Source: Incurvaria masculella
Lineage: Eukaryota; Arthropoda; Insecta; Lepidoptera; Incurvariidae
Assembly (NCBI GenBank): GCA_946894095.1
Contig: OX335645.2
Span: 14,841,001 to 14,905,000 of the forward strand
Length of the DNA: 64,000 nucleotides
Direction of reading: 5' to 3'
Shown one piece after another: positions 9,900 to 21,240 of the stretch; the stretch's first letter is position 1; every line of letters starts with the position of its first letter. The notes beneath the pieces are model-generated. The model did not search any database, had not been told where the DNA came from, and was given only the letters and a program-made list of their open reading frames with translations. Position numbers and translations under genes: made by a program.

Positions 9900-10460
9900 T
9901 TGCTAATTGAGAATTGATTTTACTTAAGCTTCAAGACAAAATCAATTAAATCCATGTACTGAATGATTTATCATTTTCTGATACATACATGCATGCTTGA
10001 CATTTGCGATTATGATTGAACTAATAATTAAAATGTACGTGTAAGGCCACCATGAAAATAGGCCATCTACATGGACACACACACCCTCTTAACCACATTT
10101 AGTTCCAACACTTTAAATTATGACTTTTTACATATGCTCACTTTGACTGGAGGCCATGAACGTTTTGAGGCCACGTACATTGTTTGCTGGCTAGACGGGA
10201 CAGACTCCCATGCAGAACGGATGTGTTTGAAGCACTCCGACAGTGCAATTAGTACGTTTGCAATCAACTGTTTGTCCAAAATAGAGGTAACCAAACTGTA
10301 GATTTATACAAATGGTATGCTTCAACTTGCAGCGCAGTTTATCCAGCCGTGACGCAAAAGTAGAACTACGTCAACACATTCGATAGTGAATAATCTCTGC
10401 TGAGGTAGAAGTACACTCACTACGGACTTCTTATCGTAAACAGCTTTATCAATATCTCAC
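9900..10460. other. ASCC1 3' flank
   Basis: Follows the ASCC1 stop and presumably contains its 3' UTR. I see no canonical AATAAA; AATAATTAAA near 10023 is the nearest variant. A short 76-codon frame at 10071-10301 has no recognisable content. Confidence 0.35.
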
Positions 10461-10960
10461 TTGCTGTCGAGCACAACCAAATATGAGTCAATGGCTCTTG
10501 CTCCATGCGAGTCACAAAGATTTCTTTCGATTTCGCATTCTTACACCTTGAAACATGCAGTGCTTGTCGAACTTACAGTTCCATGGGAAACTAACATACC
10601 TAAGGACCACAATTATAAAGTAAACAATTACTGCAATTTAGTAGATCAGATAGTGAGAAAGTTAGTTGAAGTCCGAGTGAGAAGACTACCAGCAAATTCG
10701 CTCTTCAGTTTATTTAAGAATCTAGGCTTGCCAAGGTCAACGCTAAGCCCGTATATGGAGAGAGCTGCGAAGACTACATAATATTGATACATAGAGAGAG
10801 GGTAGTCGAGATCGGGACTGGGTATTCTCCGCGTCCTAGCCTGCAGGCTAGCTGACAAGGCTTGACGTGTGCCGAAACGTTTACGCTATCGATAAGGCGA
10901 GTTGTGGCCACCACTAGTCCCGATCCCAATCGAAACCCTGCTCTACTACCAATAGGCCCG
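10461..10960 (+). pseudogene. Retroelement-associated ORF fragment
   Basis: The 106-codon frame to 10781 contains HAVLVELTVPWETNIPKDHN, then KVNNYCNLV and NLGLPRSTLSPYMERAAK. This block is typical of a protein encoded by LINE-like repeats in insects and cnidarians (known to me as a repeat ORF, not a host gene). An internal segment between the two blocks is deleted, and after 10781 similarity continues in another frame, so the copy is broken. Confidence 0.6.
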
Positions 10961-11698
10961 GATATATTCGGTGAAGTTCCACACCTTCTTAGCACGCTCA
11001 CTCTGAATGCTACTGTCGCTACCGCTAGCAGCGGCAGTGGACATTAACACGCATAGACAATAAGAGGGCGTACATCTATTATAGAAGATTGTCATTGAGC
11101 TATTTTCTCATTGCACTTTCAAAATCTTCAATTTCATTGAAACCACTTATTTATTATACACACAAGATATGTTGGCCAATCCACATATATATTTTTTTTA
11201 AAGTGTTGGCTTATTCTATAGTATTATTATTTTCAGATCAAATTGAAAATTTGCATGTGTACAGTGTTGGATCACATATTATGTAACATTTACATGTATT
11301 AATTAAAATATGTGCAATACATTTATTTAATAAATAATTGATATTTTGATGATAACGTGTTTTAATTAAAAGGGCAAAAAATGGTTAGGTTAATTTATTC
11401 ATTTATTTACACTTCATCAGTTGTACACTCTTGGATTTGTATTTTTTTATAGACGGTTCGATAACCACGCCACGGCCCAAGAAGAGTCAGCAATCAACTT
11501 CACTAATAGCAGATTTTGTCCAAAGCATTCGTTTACATGTATTGTTGCAACCACTGAAGACAAAGGGAGGAAAAGTGGCATGCGGTCGATTGCTGCTGCT
11601 GTGGCCTCAGCCACACAGCTATATATGTGTCCACTGTGGTTGCACCACTAAAAGGCTTGCGGATACCTATGTACATATGTTAAAACAACTGTGAAGCA
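10961..11698. other. Intergenic sequence without recognised features
   Basis: AT-rich. Two overlapping frames around 11421-11694 (76 and 87 codons) have no domain I recognise and no supporting splice or start context. Confidence 0.3.
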
Positions 11699-12050
11699 AG
11701 ACCTCGGAGAGACCCAGGATGTCCCATTTTATATGAGCCAGCTCATGTTCTAGCTCGACCAGTTTCTTTTGCGTTCTCAGAGTCCGTATATTGTGGGTAG
11801 CCAAGTGTTGGATATGGCAGCCAGATCTAACCCAGGGAGTCTTAGCACCTCTTCACCCCACCGGAACCAAGACTGCCACCACGATGATCCGGAATAGCGG
11901 AGTCGCTGGGAACTAGGGGCCAAGGTTCGTTTGAACTTTTGGCCATAAAACGCTATGTTGGCCAAACATCTTGGCGAGTCTTCAGATCTCGTCAGCCTTA
12001 GGATTGTAATGCCCGCCCAAGGATTACGCACCTTAGTTGTTAGGATGCAC
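11699..12050 (-). pseudogene. RTE-type LINE 5' fragment with endonuclease N-terminus
   Basis: On the minus strand the frame reads NIRTLRTQKKLVELEHELAH, then IKWDILGLSEV, the first conserved block of the APE-like endonuclease of RTE elements (the Glu of LSE is a metal ligand). Upstream on the same strand (12031-11777) is an open leader-like stretch. The element stops at about 11699 with no reverse transcriptase, so only its 5' end is here. Confidence 0.65.
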
Positions 12051-12604
12051 CACGAGGATGTGAGAGTCGGAATTGAGGAAGGAATTTCTCTTCACTACTA
12101 CTTCCCCATCGTACGGTGAAGAAGCACCTGCAGGATATAAATTCAATCTCCCGTTTATACCATAAGGAAAAGAGCGAACTCAATTAATAAATTAATAAAA
12201 ATTCTTGGACTTAACAGGAGACAAAATGGCCAGAAGTTATTTGATTCACAGGCTGAGCATTGCTTTCCAGAGGGGAAATGCAATAAGCGTTGTGGTTACA
12301 TTGCCATACATGTCGCCCCTAGACGAAGTTTTTTAACTTAACTCCTGATACTGCTGCTACTTTCTGTGCCCTTTTAATATACCTACACTAAAATGTCTTT
12401 CATGATGATATTAAAGAATAAAAAAATTACAAAAAAACACCCAAGAATAGAAAGAAAACCAAATAATATGAAAGCACACCAAAGAAAATAAAAAAAAACC
12501 CGAAGAATTTTAAATGAAACCAAATAAAATTGGTGGCGTCGGAGGACGTCCGAGAGCATCGACCCATCTTGGATAACTTCTATTCCATGGTTCGGAATCC
12601 ATTT

Positions 12605-12820
12605 AAACTGTAGGTGTAAATATGTGTAGGGTTAATCCCGCCCGGGTTGGTACCATCATATTTGATGGAAAAATGGTAGAAACGGTAATGAAAATTGTCC
12701 GTGTATCCCATCCAACTCAATCCAGCTGCGTGTTCATAAAGGGAAGGTCCTGGCATAGCATCTTATTCCATCGGAAATGTGGTGTGCTGGATTTGTGTGA
12801 CGGTGGTCTACCATTCATGT
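12605..12820 (+). mobile_element. SINE body, copy 1
   Basis: Shares the SINE body landmarks found throughout the window: GGGTTAATCCCGCCCGGGTT, ATGAAAATTGTCCGTGT, a CATAAAGGGAAGGTCCTGGC block, GTGGTGTGCTGG and a CATGTCCA tail. The tRNA-like head is missing or too diverged to see. Confidence 0.65.
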
Positions 12821-12876
12821 CCAATAATCCAATGGTTAGAGCCGTTACGAGAGACTTCTAGTATGGGAATTATAGA

Positions 12877-13436
12877 CTAGGAGGTCGCGACAAAAATGGT
12901 AACGATAACGTAAATGGCTGAAACGGGTATCACGGGATAAAGACCAACCCTCTGAAGCTAAATGTGTCAGTCTGCCTATTCCAAGTGGTTGCGTTACGTA
13001 GATAATGCGCCTGAAAAACTGGTTATGGTGACAAAAAATATATATGATAAGGTAAATGGATGCAAATACCGAAGCATGAAAGTATCAGTACATTCTTGCT
13101 TAGCAAAACAAAAACTGAACAAACATTTGGTTGCATTTCGTAGTTATAGGCGATTTAGGATACAGATATAACTTAAGGTATATTTAAGTATGTAATTAAA
13201 AAACCGACTGGTTATTGTTGCATAATTAATAGGCATCAATGTTTCCAGACAATCAGTATATTCATCAGCAGGTACATACCAGCATCTATTTTAAATATAG
13301 CCAATCTAGATAACGCAACCACTTGGCACGGGCAGACCGACATATTTAGCATCAGAGGGTTGATCTCTAACATGTGAACCCAGATTCAGCCATTTACCTT
13401 ATCGTGACCAAAAATGTCGTGACCTCCCGGAATATT
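12877..13436. mobile_element. Long-TIR MITE family M1, copy 1
   Basis: The left end AGGAGGTCGCGACAAAAATG continues as TGGTAACGATAACGTAAATG; the right end is its inverted copy (CATTTACCTTATCGTGACCA then GACCTCCCGG). The inverted similarity extends inward well over 100 bp through the block AACCCTCTGA(A/T)GC and CCAAGTGGTTGCGTTA. Three more copies: 24893-25413, 40181-40730, 48915-49210. No transposase. Confidence 0.8.
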
Positions 13437-15039
13437 AGCATCTGCGTGAAAACTCGAAATAACGCGATTTCCCAAAGATGGCACCCTAGCTGGATAGGTT
13501 TTTCGCCCCCAAAAACAGCATATACCAAATTTAATGGAAATTGTTAGAACCATTCTCGAGATTTCAAAATGCAAATATACAAACAAATATTACTCGTTTG
13601 ATAGTATGCATAGGATATCTCTAAGTATGTGTCCTTGCTTCTTGGTCGGTGCTTCATACGGAGCACATTTGTTTCAATATCATCCCGAGCAGAGCCGTAC
13701 CACAGCTAGCAAGAAATATTTAGAGAACTGAAGAAGCAAAAGCTCTTACGCAAGCTCGGAGATTATATCGCATCAGGCTTATTTGAGTTTCCGCACAAGT
13801 GATCTTAATCGGGTTGTTGGGACCATCTCTCCATTCTCCACCCGTCTACGGGAGCCGCGACTGCCGCGGCTGCCCCGACGTGACGGGGGGAGGGACTGCG
13901 ACGGGAGGGGGAGCGAGGGGGACCAGCACCGCTAATGCCTTCCGCCATTTTATTTCTCCTCGTGATAACATAAATCGGTCTTTTGGTTATTGGAATACGT
14001 AATATCCAAAAAGTTGGTGCCCGAAGCTATTATATTATCGACCAGAAATGTTTGCGAAGTGTTTATCCACAAAATTACTATCAAAGACAATGTTTTATTT
14101 TTTTGTCTACCTCTTTCGTTACTGGAAACCCTTGAACATTTTCCCATTTTTTTTTTCAAATGAACAGAAATATCTACATTTGTTGACCATCTCATACTTT
14201 AGGTGCCTCTGATTTTCGGGTTCAGGCTTACGCTACTATATATTATTATTAGTCAATTCTGTATTTTGTTCACTCAGTCTGTAAATAAATCAAATGTTTT
14301 TTAACCTCAACGACAAGATAATAGCTCTTGCTATAGTTACATAATATTTATCATATGTATGTTTTTCAGTTTTGTCAGCACGTTGGGTTTTTTCTCGTTG
14401 TTACAACCGTTGTTTCTGTATTACGGTCACGTAGCACATGTAAGGCTGGATAGGTATTTTTGACCTCAACTCTCTAAAATTTTAAGATAATAAACTCGTG
14501 CTATTTAGTTAATTTGAATCTATTTTATTTTCAGTTTTGTCATAACGTCGCGACAACCGATTTTTCGATACTGTGGTCACGTAACATTATGAATGTAATG
14601 CTGGGTAGATTTTGAACTCAACTCTTAAAATGTTCGTGCCGTAGTTACTTTGTACTTATCGGTTTTTTTAGCATCCCAACTGTTGTTATTAATTGTGGTT
14701 GAAGCATAGATCAACTCCATAGGTTGAAGTATTTAATAATTCGTACCAAAAAATCTCTATAAGGAATGGTTAACGAGGAGTACTTCAGCATTATGTAGAT
14801 CACCGGCTAAAGTAGCCAATAGTCAAAAGTCAACCACTGACAACACAATCTAAACTTTCCCATTCTCTCCAAGGAGGTCGTAAAAAGGATTTGCCAAGGT
14901 TCCCGCCAGGGCGGCACCACTCCCGCTGCGCAGTGATGTCAGAAAATAAAGAGGAGATAGGATGGATCCCATGTCTAATAACGAATTACGTCATAACTGT
15001 CATTCCTGTCAAGTTTGATTTACGTGTTATTATATAAAA
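13437..15039. other. Intergenic sequence with a purine-rich patch
   Basis: No gene recognised. A GC-rich, G-biased patch at about 13855-13925 interrupts AT-rich DNA. A short imperfect direct repetition of GTAC(T)ATTTTTGACCTCAAC type sequence occurs between 14440 and 14650. No coding signal. Confidence 0.3.
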
Positions 15040-15918
15040 CTAGCTTTTGCCCGCGGCTTCGCTCGCGATAGAATTACATAAAAACATCGATTTTTAGGTT
15101 TATTTACTTCGACCTCGTAAAAAATGTTCCATACATACTTTGCCAACCCTTTTCACACCTGGAATGTTAGAAAATGCTGAATTACATGTTAGATTAAATG
15201 TATCAAAGAGTATTAAGACTTAGTTTCAAATAAATCTGACCACAAACAAAAATGTTCTAAACAAACGTTTTGACCCCCTTTCACCCTTAAATTTAGAATA
15301 GTGTTTTATTAATCATATTAAAAATCATTAATACCCAGTTTTAAGTTAATATGACCACAAACAAAAATATTCCATACAGTGCCACCCCTTTTCACTCCTT
15401 AAAACGTTGAATTTTAGAAAACGCTAAAAAAGGTGTCAGATTAATTATACTAAAGAGCATTAATACTCAGTTTTAAGTAAATGTGACCACAAACAAAAGT
15501 GTCTATACAAAGTTTTTACCCCTTTTCCTCCTTATTTCCAAATAGGCGGTTGATTAATTATATTAAAGAGCATTAATACCAACTTTTTAAATAAATCTGA
15601 CCACAAACATAAATATTCCATACAAACTTTTCATCCCTTGTCCGCCCTTAAGAGAATGGATTTTAGAAAATGCTGAAATAGGTGTTAGATTAATTATATT
15701 GAACAGCGTGTAGACTCAGTTTCAAGTAAATCTGACCACAAAGAAATAAGTTCCATACTAACGTTTTCATCCCTTTTCAACCCTTAAAGGGGTTGAATTT
15801 CGAAATATCCTTTCTTACTGCATATCTTAAAGCTAAAATTTAACTCTCTAGGTCCGAGGGCTTAGCCTGGGCGTTGATGAGTCAGTGATTCAGGAACCTT
15901 CTTTTTATTTTATATAGA
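15040..15918 (-). mobile_element. Non-autonomous Helitron with internal tandem repeats
   Basis: On the minus strand it starts TCTATATAAAATAAAAAGAA at 15918 and ends with the hairpin CGCGAGCGAAGCCGCG, spacer GGCAAAAG and CTAG at 15043-15040, followed by T. These are Helitron ends. The interior is an array of about 115-135 bp repeats (see separate entry). Confidence 0.75.
15120..15800. repeat. Tandem array inside the Helitron, about 5 units of 115-135 bp
   Basis: The landmark GACCACAAA recurs at 15238, 15353, 15485, 15599 and 15734. Each unit also contains TTCCATACA, an ACCCCTTTTCACCCTTA-like block, TTTTAGAAAATGCTGA and AGATTAATTATATTAAAGAG. Alternating spacings near 115 and 133 suggest a higher-order dimer. 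Confidence 0.75.
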
Positions 15919-16189
15919 TATGTACTCCAAGATGCAGTTAGAATAAGGTTTAGGGAAGGTTTAGACTACGCCCTAAAATAGGAAAAGCCGTGCTTAAGGT
16001 GTTCTCTCAAAACCACAGATTTGTGGAGAAATATAATGTTGGTAATCTGCGATAAAACCATAACTGTTGTCACTAAACATGTACATCAATCTAAAACGGT
16101 ACTGTACGCAGTCATGCGACGTTTCTTAGCACTCCTGACACTATCTTATTTATTCTTTATCCATAGACATTGTCATATTTTATCAATAG

Positions 16190-16265
16190 CCAGTTCAGCA
16201 ATTCCAGCGAAGAAGAACTGGCAAGAAACTGCGCTGGTTTTTCAATGTCCACTAGTCTAAGCGAG
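16190..16265 (+). repeat. Short dispersed repeat shared with 37136-37212
   Basis: The block AGCCAGTTCAGCA...AACTGGCAAGAAACT...GCTGGTTTTTTCAA-like...TCCACT(T)AGTCT(A/G) recurs at 37136-37212, where it lies directly upstream of the RTE fragment. The open frame at 16170-16511 runs through it and is therefore unlikely to be a gene. Confidence 0.5.
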
Positions 16266-16396
16266 AGTCTAAGTTTACAAAAGTATTTAGAAAGAATCAC
16301 AGGTAAAAACACAAAATCAATATGCATTGAGGAGAATAAACAATTCATATCGTTTGCAACAGATGAAAATCAGTTTATTTGCAGAATCTTGAGAAT

Positions 16397-16680
16397 AAAA
16401 ACCGGCCAAGTACGAGTCGGACTTCCACACGAAGGGTTCCGTACCATCGTACAAGATTTAACACAAAAAATCACGTTTTTTGTATTACATCTTAATTTTT
16501 ATTATTTTTAAAATTTTACCTATTTGTTGTTATAGCGGCAAAATAAATACACAATCTGTCAAAATTTCAGCTGCCTACCTATTACGGTTCATGAGATACA
16601 GCCCTGTGACAGACTGACGGGCGGACGGACAGCGGATGCTTAGTAATAGGGTTCCGTTTGGGTGCGGAACTCTAATAAAA
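16397..16680 (+). mobile_element. Dispersed repeat G, copy 1
   Basis: Starts AAAACCGGCCAAGTACGAGT and ends in a GGTGCGGAACTCTAATAAAA block. The internal pair GGGTTCCGTACC and (GGTACGGAACCC-like) is inverted, and a (GGAC)n stretch lies at 16615-16632. Similar copies: 28110, 32448-33205 (split), 46518, 47156 and 61853. The class is unassigned; there is no coding capacity. Confidence 0.7.
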
Positions 16681-16689
16681 AGCGGTGGG

Positions 16690-17050
16690 CCCTATAAAAG
16701 AAACAAATTACCCATACACGCACCAGCTTCTGAGCCTAGTCTGCTCATATTAGCATATGGCTGGACAGGGTACAATCCCTCCAGACAATTCTTCGCAGGG
16801 TGGCACGGCACAGCGCGGCAGCACAGCGTCACCGCCACAGATTTCAGTCGCGTTGCAGCAATCGCGACGGTCGCCCGTGCTGTGACGCCTCCTGACGCCG
16901 CGAAAACTTTAAGGGGCCACCACACTTGTATAATCTGCACGCCTCCGCGCCGGCAAGTACTGGCGCTCGCCACCGGACCGTTGGGCGGTTTCGAAGACAT
17001 TTCAAAATTGTTCCACGCAAGAGGTAAGAATTTACTAAGATATTTCAAGA
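16690..17050. other. GC-rich segment open on both strands, unidentified
   Basis: About half GC against AT-rich flanks, with a 148-codon plus frame (16636-17082) and a 118-codon minus frame (16692-17048). No domain is recognised on either strand and no clear splice sites bound it. It could be an exon, a GC-rich repeat or a CpG-rich regulatory patch; I cannot decide. Confidence 0.25.
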
Positions 17051-17344
17051 AATTTTGTAAAGTGGAACTTCATGTAATTTGATGAATAATAATGATAAAG
17101 CAAATAAATAATGATCGGCTATTATATACTTACGTTCCGTGGCTAAGTAGACGACTTACTTAATTATGCGTTACGTTTCCAAATGTAATGGAACGAATCC
17201 ATATTATGTAATGGAACTAATGTGTACGATTCTATAAATATTATATGAAGCTACATAAGGTAGAATCGACCGTTAAGCAAGGGTACAATTATTTAAAGAA
17301 ATATAACAGTGAAAAACCTACTTTATAAGTGTAGTTTAGGCACA

Positions 17345-17450
17345 GAATAAGTATGGTTTAGGCCTGGATTTGAACCAGCAATCATTCGTACTTTTTCCGG
17401 GCAGTGCGTGTACCGAATCCACAACCTGCTGTGACCGCCTATGGTAATTT
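17345..17450 (-). mobile_element. tRNA-like SINE head, possible
   Basis: The minus strand has a good B box (GGTTCAAATCC) about 60 bases after a poor A-box-like GGCGGTCACAGCAGG. No SINE body is attached, so it could be a solo head or a degraded tRNA relic. Confidence 0.35.
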
Positions 17451-18596
17451 ACCAACCGTTATGAAATCCATATCTCAAATATCTGCAAAATATCATAAAT
17501 ACATTATGTATTTATGTATTATACATACCTACGTATGTACCATCATTGAACGCCTATACTGCTCACATTTATTCAATCGTTGTTCGTAGTTTCCATAAAT
17601 CAGTCTTTAAATACCTTTAAAAATCAGCCTGCGGAGGTGATTGGAGATTGGAGAAACATAAATGATTAAACCGCCATCGAATGTGTTAAATAATTAATTT
17701 GTTTGAATTAGTACACTACAAAAAAATATATTTAAAGCAATGCCATGAGCAAAAAATTGAAAAAAATCATTTCGATCAAAAGCGCGCAATAAGCTGACAG
17801 AAATTAAATGTATTCTTGACCCACTTTCAAAGCCGGGTAGTGTAGGTTAGGAAGGGCAGGGGACGTCTACCGCTACGCTCACACCCCTCCCCGCGCCTGC
17901 GTCTCGCATTAGGGTAAGATTATTTTGGAAAATCGATAATAACTGATTACCGCCTGCCGTGGGTAGAATTTCTTGAATATTTCTTAGACAACAACTGAAG
18001 TTTATATGGATGGCGTTAAAACTTATTTTTTTTGCTTCAACCCGTTATACTGTCTCTAATAATGGATTTTGAGATACTAATTTCTTATCAATATCTATGG
18101 ATAAAATTATGGTTGCGGATTTTTACTATTTAATAGTAAAGCCCTAAATGTTACCGCTTATACCCTTTCAGAATATCAGATCTAGACTAGGATTGCAGCA
18201 CTCGGAGGAGGTACCTAACACTTTATTTTTATTGAAAAAATTCAGTTATGCCTACGCACATATTAAGCGACGTGCCTAACATGAATCCAGGAGCTGAAGG
18301 CGGTCTAAGGTTAGTGTACATCAATCATTCACGAATCCCTGAGTCATGTTGAGCCGCTGAAAATATTTCTGAACGGATTTACGAGGCACGTGTATCAAAT
18401 GAAGTAGCTGTAACGCATAAGGTTCGCTTCGAGTTCGCTCTTCAAACCTAATTTCGGATTACCTTATTTGTTTACACAGGTCATAAAGCTTATGGGATTC
18501 ATATATGGCGTATAAATAGGTAGAAATAAGTCTAATAATGTTGTCTTGGCCCAGAAGGCAACAGAAATTGTCGTAACTGCCAGACGCTTACTATTG
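17451..18596. other. Intergenic sequence without recognised features
   Basis: AT-rich; no reading frame above background, and no repeat family seen elsewhere in the window. Confidence 0.3.
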
Positions 18597-18712
18597 GTAT
18601 TCAGAGTGGACGGACTAACTTTAATCCGCCGGACTAAATCGGATTTTGTATGGTTAGTCCGGTGCTAATCTCGTACTAAGTTTCGACATGCGCTCTCTGA
18701 ATACGACTGTTA
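18597..18712. mobile_element. Small MITE with GTATTCAGAG ends
   Basis: Begins GGTATTCAGAGTGGACGGAC and ends GCGCTCTCTGAATACG, so the termini are inverted repeats. Interior blocks (GGTTAGTCC, GCTAATCTCGTACTAAGTTT) recur inverted at 24345-24444. Confidence 0.6.
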
Positions 18713-18754
18713 ATGTATTAAGTATAATGTTTTATAATACATACAGCGTTTTTC

Positions 18755-19225
18755 TATGTAACTGGACATGGATGGCTTATACCGAACTGACCGTCAGATA
18801 TTAGCCTAACTCACCACATGGGAACTAGGTGTCATGCCAGGACCTTCCTAATATCTCGGCTACATGAACTGGACGTGTATTCTTGGCATTCAGTCATTGC
18901 GGATTTAGTAGAGTTAACAGAAGAAGAATTTACTTTGACATTACTGTTAACTCTACGGAATCCGCAATGACTGAATGCCAAGAATACACGCCCTGGACGG
19001 AAAACACGGACAATTTTAATTGCCGCTTCGACCATCGTTCATTCAATGCGATGGTACCAACCCGGGCGACATTACTTATCCTAGTTCGACATTACCTACG
19101 GACTAGTAAGTAAGGAAGGGGACGTACAGTTTTACGTGGAATCCGAACCACGGCAAGCCTGAACGGTTGAAAATGGTCACCCATCCAGAACCTAACCGCG
19201 CTCAGAGGTGCTTCCCCAGCTTATC
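18755..19225 (-). mobile_element. SINE copy with head remnant, interrupted by a palindrome
   Basis: Minus-strand SINE: the tail at the left (CTATGTAACTGGACATGGAT), body through ATTGCCGCTTCGACCATCGT near 19020, then the head remnant with GGATTCCACG-type B box at about 19138-19155. The body is split at ACTGGAC by a 117-bp hairpin element (18874-18990). Confidence 0.75.
18874..18990. mobile_element. Near-perfect palindromic insertion inside a SINE
   Basis: The left arm GTGTATTCTTGGCATTCAGT, continuing through TCATTGCGGATT and GTAGAGTTAACAG, is answered by its inverted copy ending ACTGAATGCCAAGAATACAC. The arms are about 46 bp with roughly three mismatches around a loop of about 20 bases. CTGGAC on both sides may be the target duplication. 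Confidence 0.75.
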
Positions 19226-19359
19226 GATTCGATATTTGAGCTTTCTATAATTAATGTATTTCTATAGTTAGTGTTAATTTTATTCCAATACGAACATACA
19301 TACATCTATATTTATAAACAGCCACGTTAAATATTACTCAATGAATCTAATTACATAGT

Positions 19360-19620
19360 TTTTTTATGCAACCTGACATGGGTGGGTAATCTAGACAGGA
19401 CAGATAATACCACACAACTACTGCCATGATATTAACTCAATACACCACATTCCCGAAGGAATTAGGTGCCATGGCAGGACCTTCACTTTATGAGCACGGC
19501 TAGGTACAATGTAGCGTGCTAGATGGAAAAAATGGACATTTTTTCATCGCCGCTTCGACCATCTTTCCATCCAATGCGATGACACCAACCCGGGCAGGCT
19601 TAAACCCACCAGGTGCTATT
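19360..19620 (-). mobile_element. SINE body, minus copy
   Basis: Tail TTTTTTTATGCAACCTGACA at the left, then CCACATTCCCGAAGGAATTA, GCCAGGACCTTC, CGCTTCGACCATC and ACCAACCCGGGCAGG, in the order of the SINE consensus. The head is absent. Confidence 0.7.
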
Positions 19621-19841
19621 GGGAAAATATCTTATGCATGATTAGGTTATGTTCAGACCCCTGTAACTATAAAATAGAGTTGTCTTCTTAAATCAATCCT
19701 TTCGACTTATTTGTAAATGAAAATATTTGTTTCGGTTTACTCAAAACATAAAACAGGACGAACGCCAGTTCTATCCCAAAAACATTTTCAACGAAATAGG
19801 TACTTTGCGGCGGATACACATGGCGCATTAGATATAGGTTC

Positions 19842-20184
19842 TTAAGGTGGCCCAACCCGGCGGGACTAACTCATTCGCGGGCACGGTACAAAACCGTGCT
19901 GTTGCGCTCTGGGACCTTCTCTGTTTCAAAGAAAAAGACAGGCTCCGTGATGAGGAAGATGCAACATGTCCACAAAAAAGACGTGTATGATTTGGTAACA
20001 TTTACGAAAATTTTAATTACAAAACAACTTATAGCTAAAAGTTTCACAATGCCAACGGTCATCAGACATCTAGTTCGATCAAATAAAGCTATTTTGAGCA
20101 AAATTTGGGATCTCTGACAAGAAATATGGGCGTGATCTTCTTTCCCCGTTTGTATGGGGAGTTAAGCGGGTTGTGCCACCTTAA
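19842..20184. mobile_element. TTAA-flanked MITE T1, copy 1 (internally deleted, inverted)
   Basis: TTAA-GGTGGCCCAACCCG at the left and CGGGTTGTGCCACC-TTAA at the right. The arrangement is inverted relative to the 520-545 bp copies at 28246, 45078 and 59922, and about 180 bp of the interior is missing. TTAA targets are the hallmark of the piggyBac superfamily; no transposase is present. Confidence 0.8.
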
Positions 20185-20879
20185 ATATACAGGCCTCTGG
20201 TATAAGTGGAGGAAAATAAATTACATTTAAAAAACATTCGCTGAGAAAAGTAGCTTTCATTCATACTGATAAAGTCAGACGGCTGAAGGGCTGCCGTGCG
20301 TGCGAAGGAGTCGGAATATAAAAGCACCCCTATTAGGTTTCAGAGGGAGAACGGTGACAGACATTAACGAGGGGTGAAAATTTAACTATCGATTTTCAGA
20401 TAGTGGCGCTCGCCGACATAGCCACCTTGCTATAAAGGTATAAACGTGTGTCACTAAATGTGATTGAGTATCCATCCAGCAACAAAGGTAGTTTAAGGCT
20501 CCATATGATGCTAACTTCCCAATATTTTAGGGTTATTTTAATTTTATCTCAGCGTCGGTTAAGAATAAACAACCGCAGAAAAATCTAAATATCAACGTTT
20601 AGACTATAATCTATTGTATGATCGTAAAACGGTTTTAATGTGTTGCTTATATTCATTAAAAAAATATGTTTGGAAATACCTATTTACTAGGTTTTTACTG
20701 CGTTTTCAAGCCGGCGCTTGGAAACTATAAATGTTTTAGGAAATGTTATTTTTTATGGTGCAAGACCACATTTTTTGTCTAGTGAATAAGCGTGAATGAA
20801 AGATATATTCATTCACTTTAAAAAGTAGAGTTTAAGATGGTTATAGTAGCCAATGCGAATGGTTTGATTGCGTTAATTT
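20185..20879. other. Intergenic sequence, no feature recognised
   Basis: No supported gene. TATAAAAG occurs at about 20317, but without a recognisable downstream exon it cannot be called a promoter. Confidence 0.25.
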
Positions 20880-21240
20880 CCTGATCTCTATGGAATGAGA
20901 ACATGTAAAAAAACATGTATAATTCCAGCTAACGTTCTACCAAAACGGAAAGAAAAATGTTAGAGAAATTGATATTTTATGCATCGAAAAAAATGTTGAA
21001 GTCAGGTCTCAAATATATTATTTTTCAAGTTTGCGGCTCATGTTGATATTAACTAATAATTATTTTAATACCATTTCAAAGATGTTAACATTAACGAAAC
21101 AATAAAAAAACCGCTTTCACGCGTTATGCGGGTTGCAGTCACATTTAGAAAGAATTATTTCGAGCTGCTCTAACTAAGCGGCGTCGGGATCTGGCTATCT
21201 CGTTTTAATCGCAAAAATTGGTCCAAAATGTTTAGGTATG
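20880..21240 (+). repeat. Dispersed repeat R, copy 1 (inverted partner at 31965-32370)
   Basis: Blocks TTGAAGTCAGGTCTCAAA, AAACCGCTTTCACGCGTTAT, GAGCTGCTCTAACTAAGCGG and ATCTCGTTTTAATCGCAAAA recur in reverse complement and the same relative order at 31965-32370. No coding potential recognised. Confidence 0.6.

Noticed and set aside
15120..15800. CRISPR-like array
   Set aside because: Units are 115-135 bp, imperfect throughout and without constant repeat/variable spacer structure; they lie inside a Helitron.
16170..16511. 113-codon plus frame as a gene
   Set aside because: It runs through a short repeat shared with 37.1 kb and into dispersed repeat G, so it is repeat-derived.
19896..20117. 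73-76 codon frames in T1 (also in the copies near 45.5 and 60.4 kb)
   Set aside because: The same peptide recurs only because the MITE is repeated; it is not a conserved host protein and no transposase motif is present.
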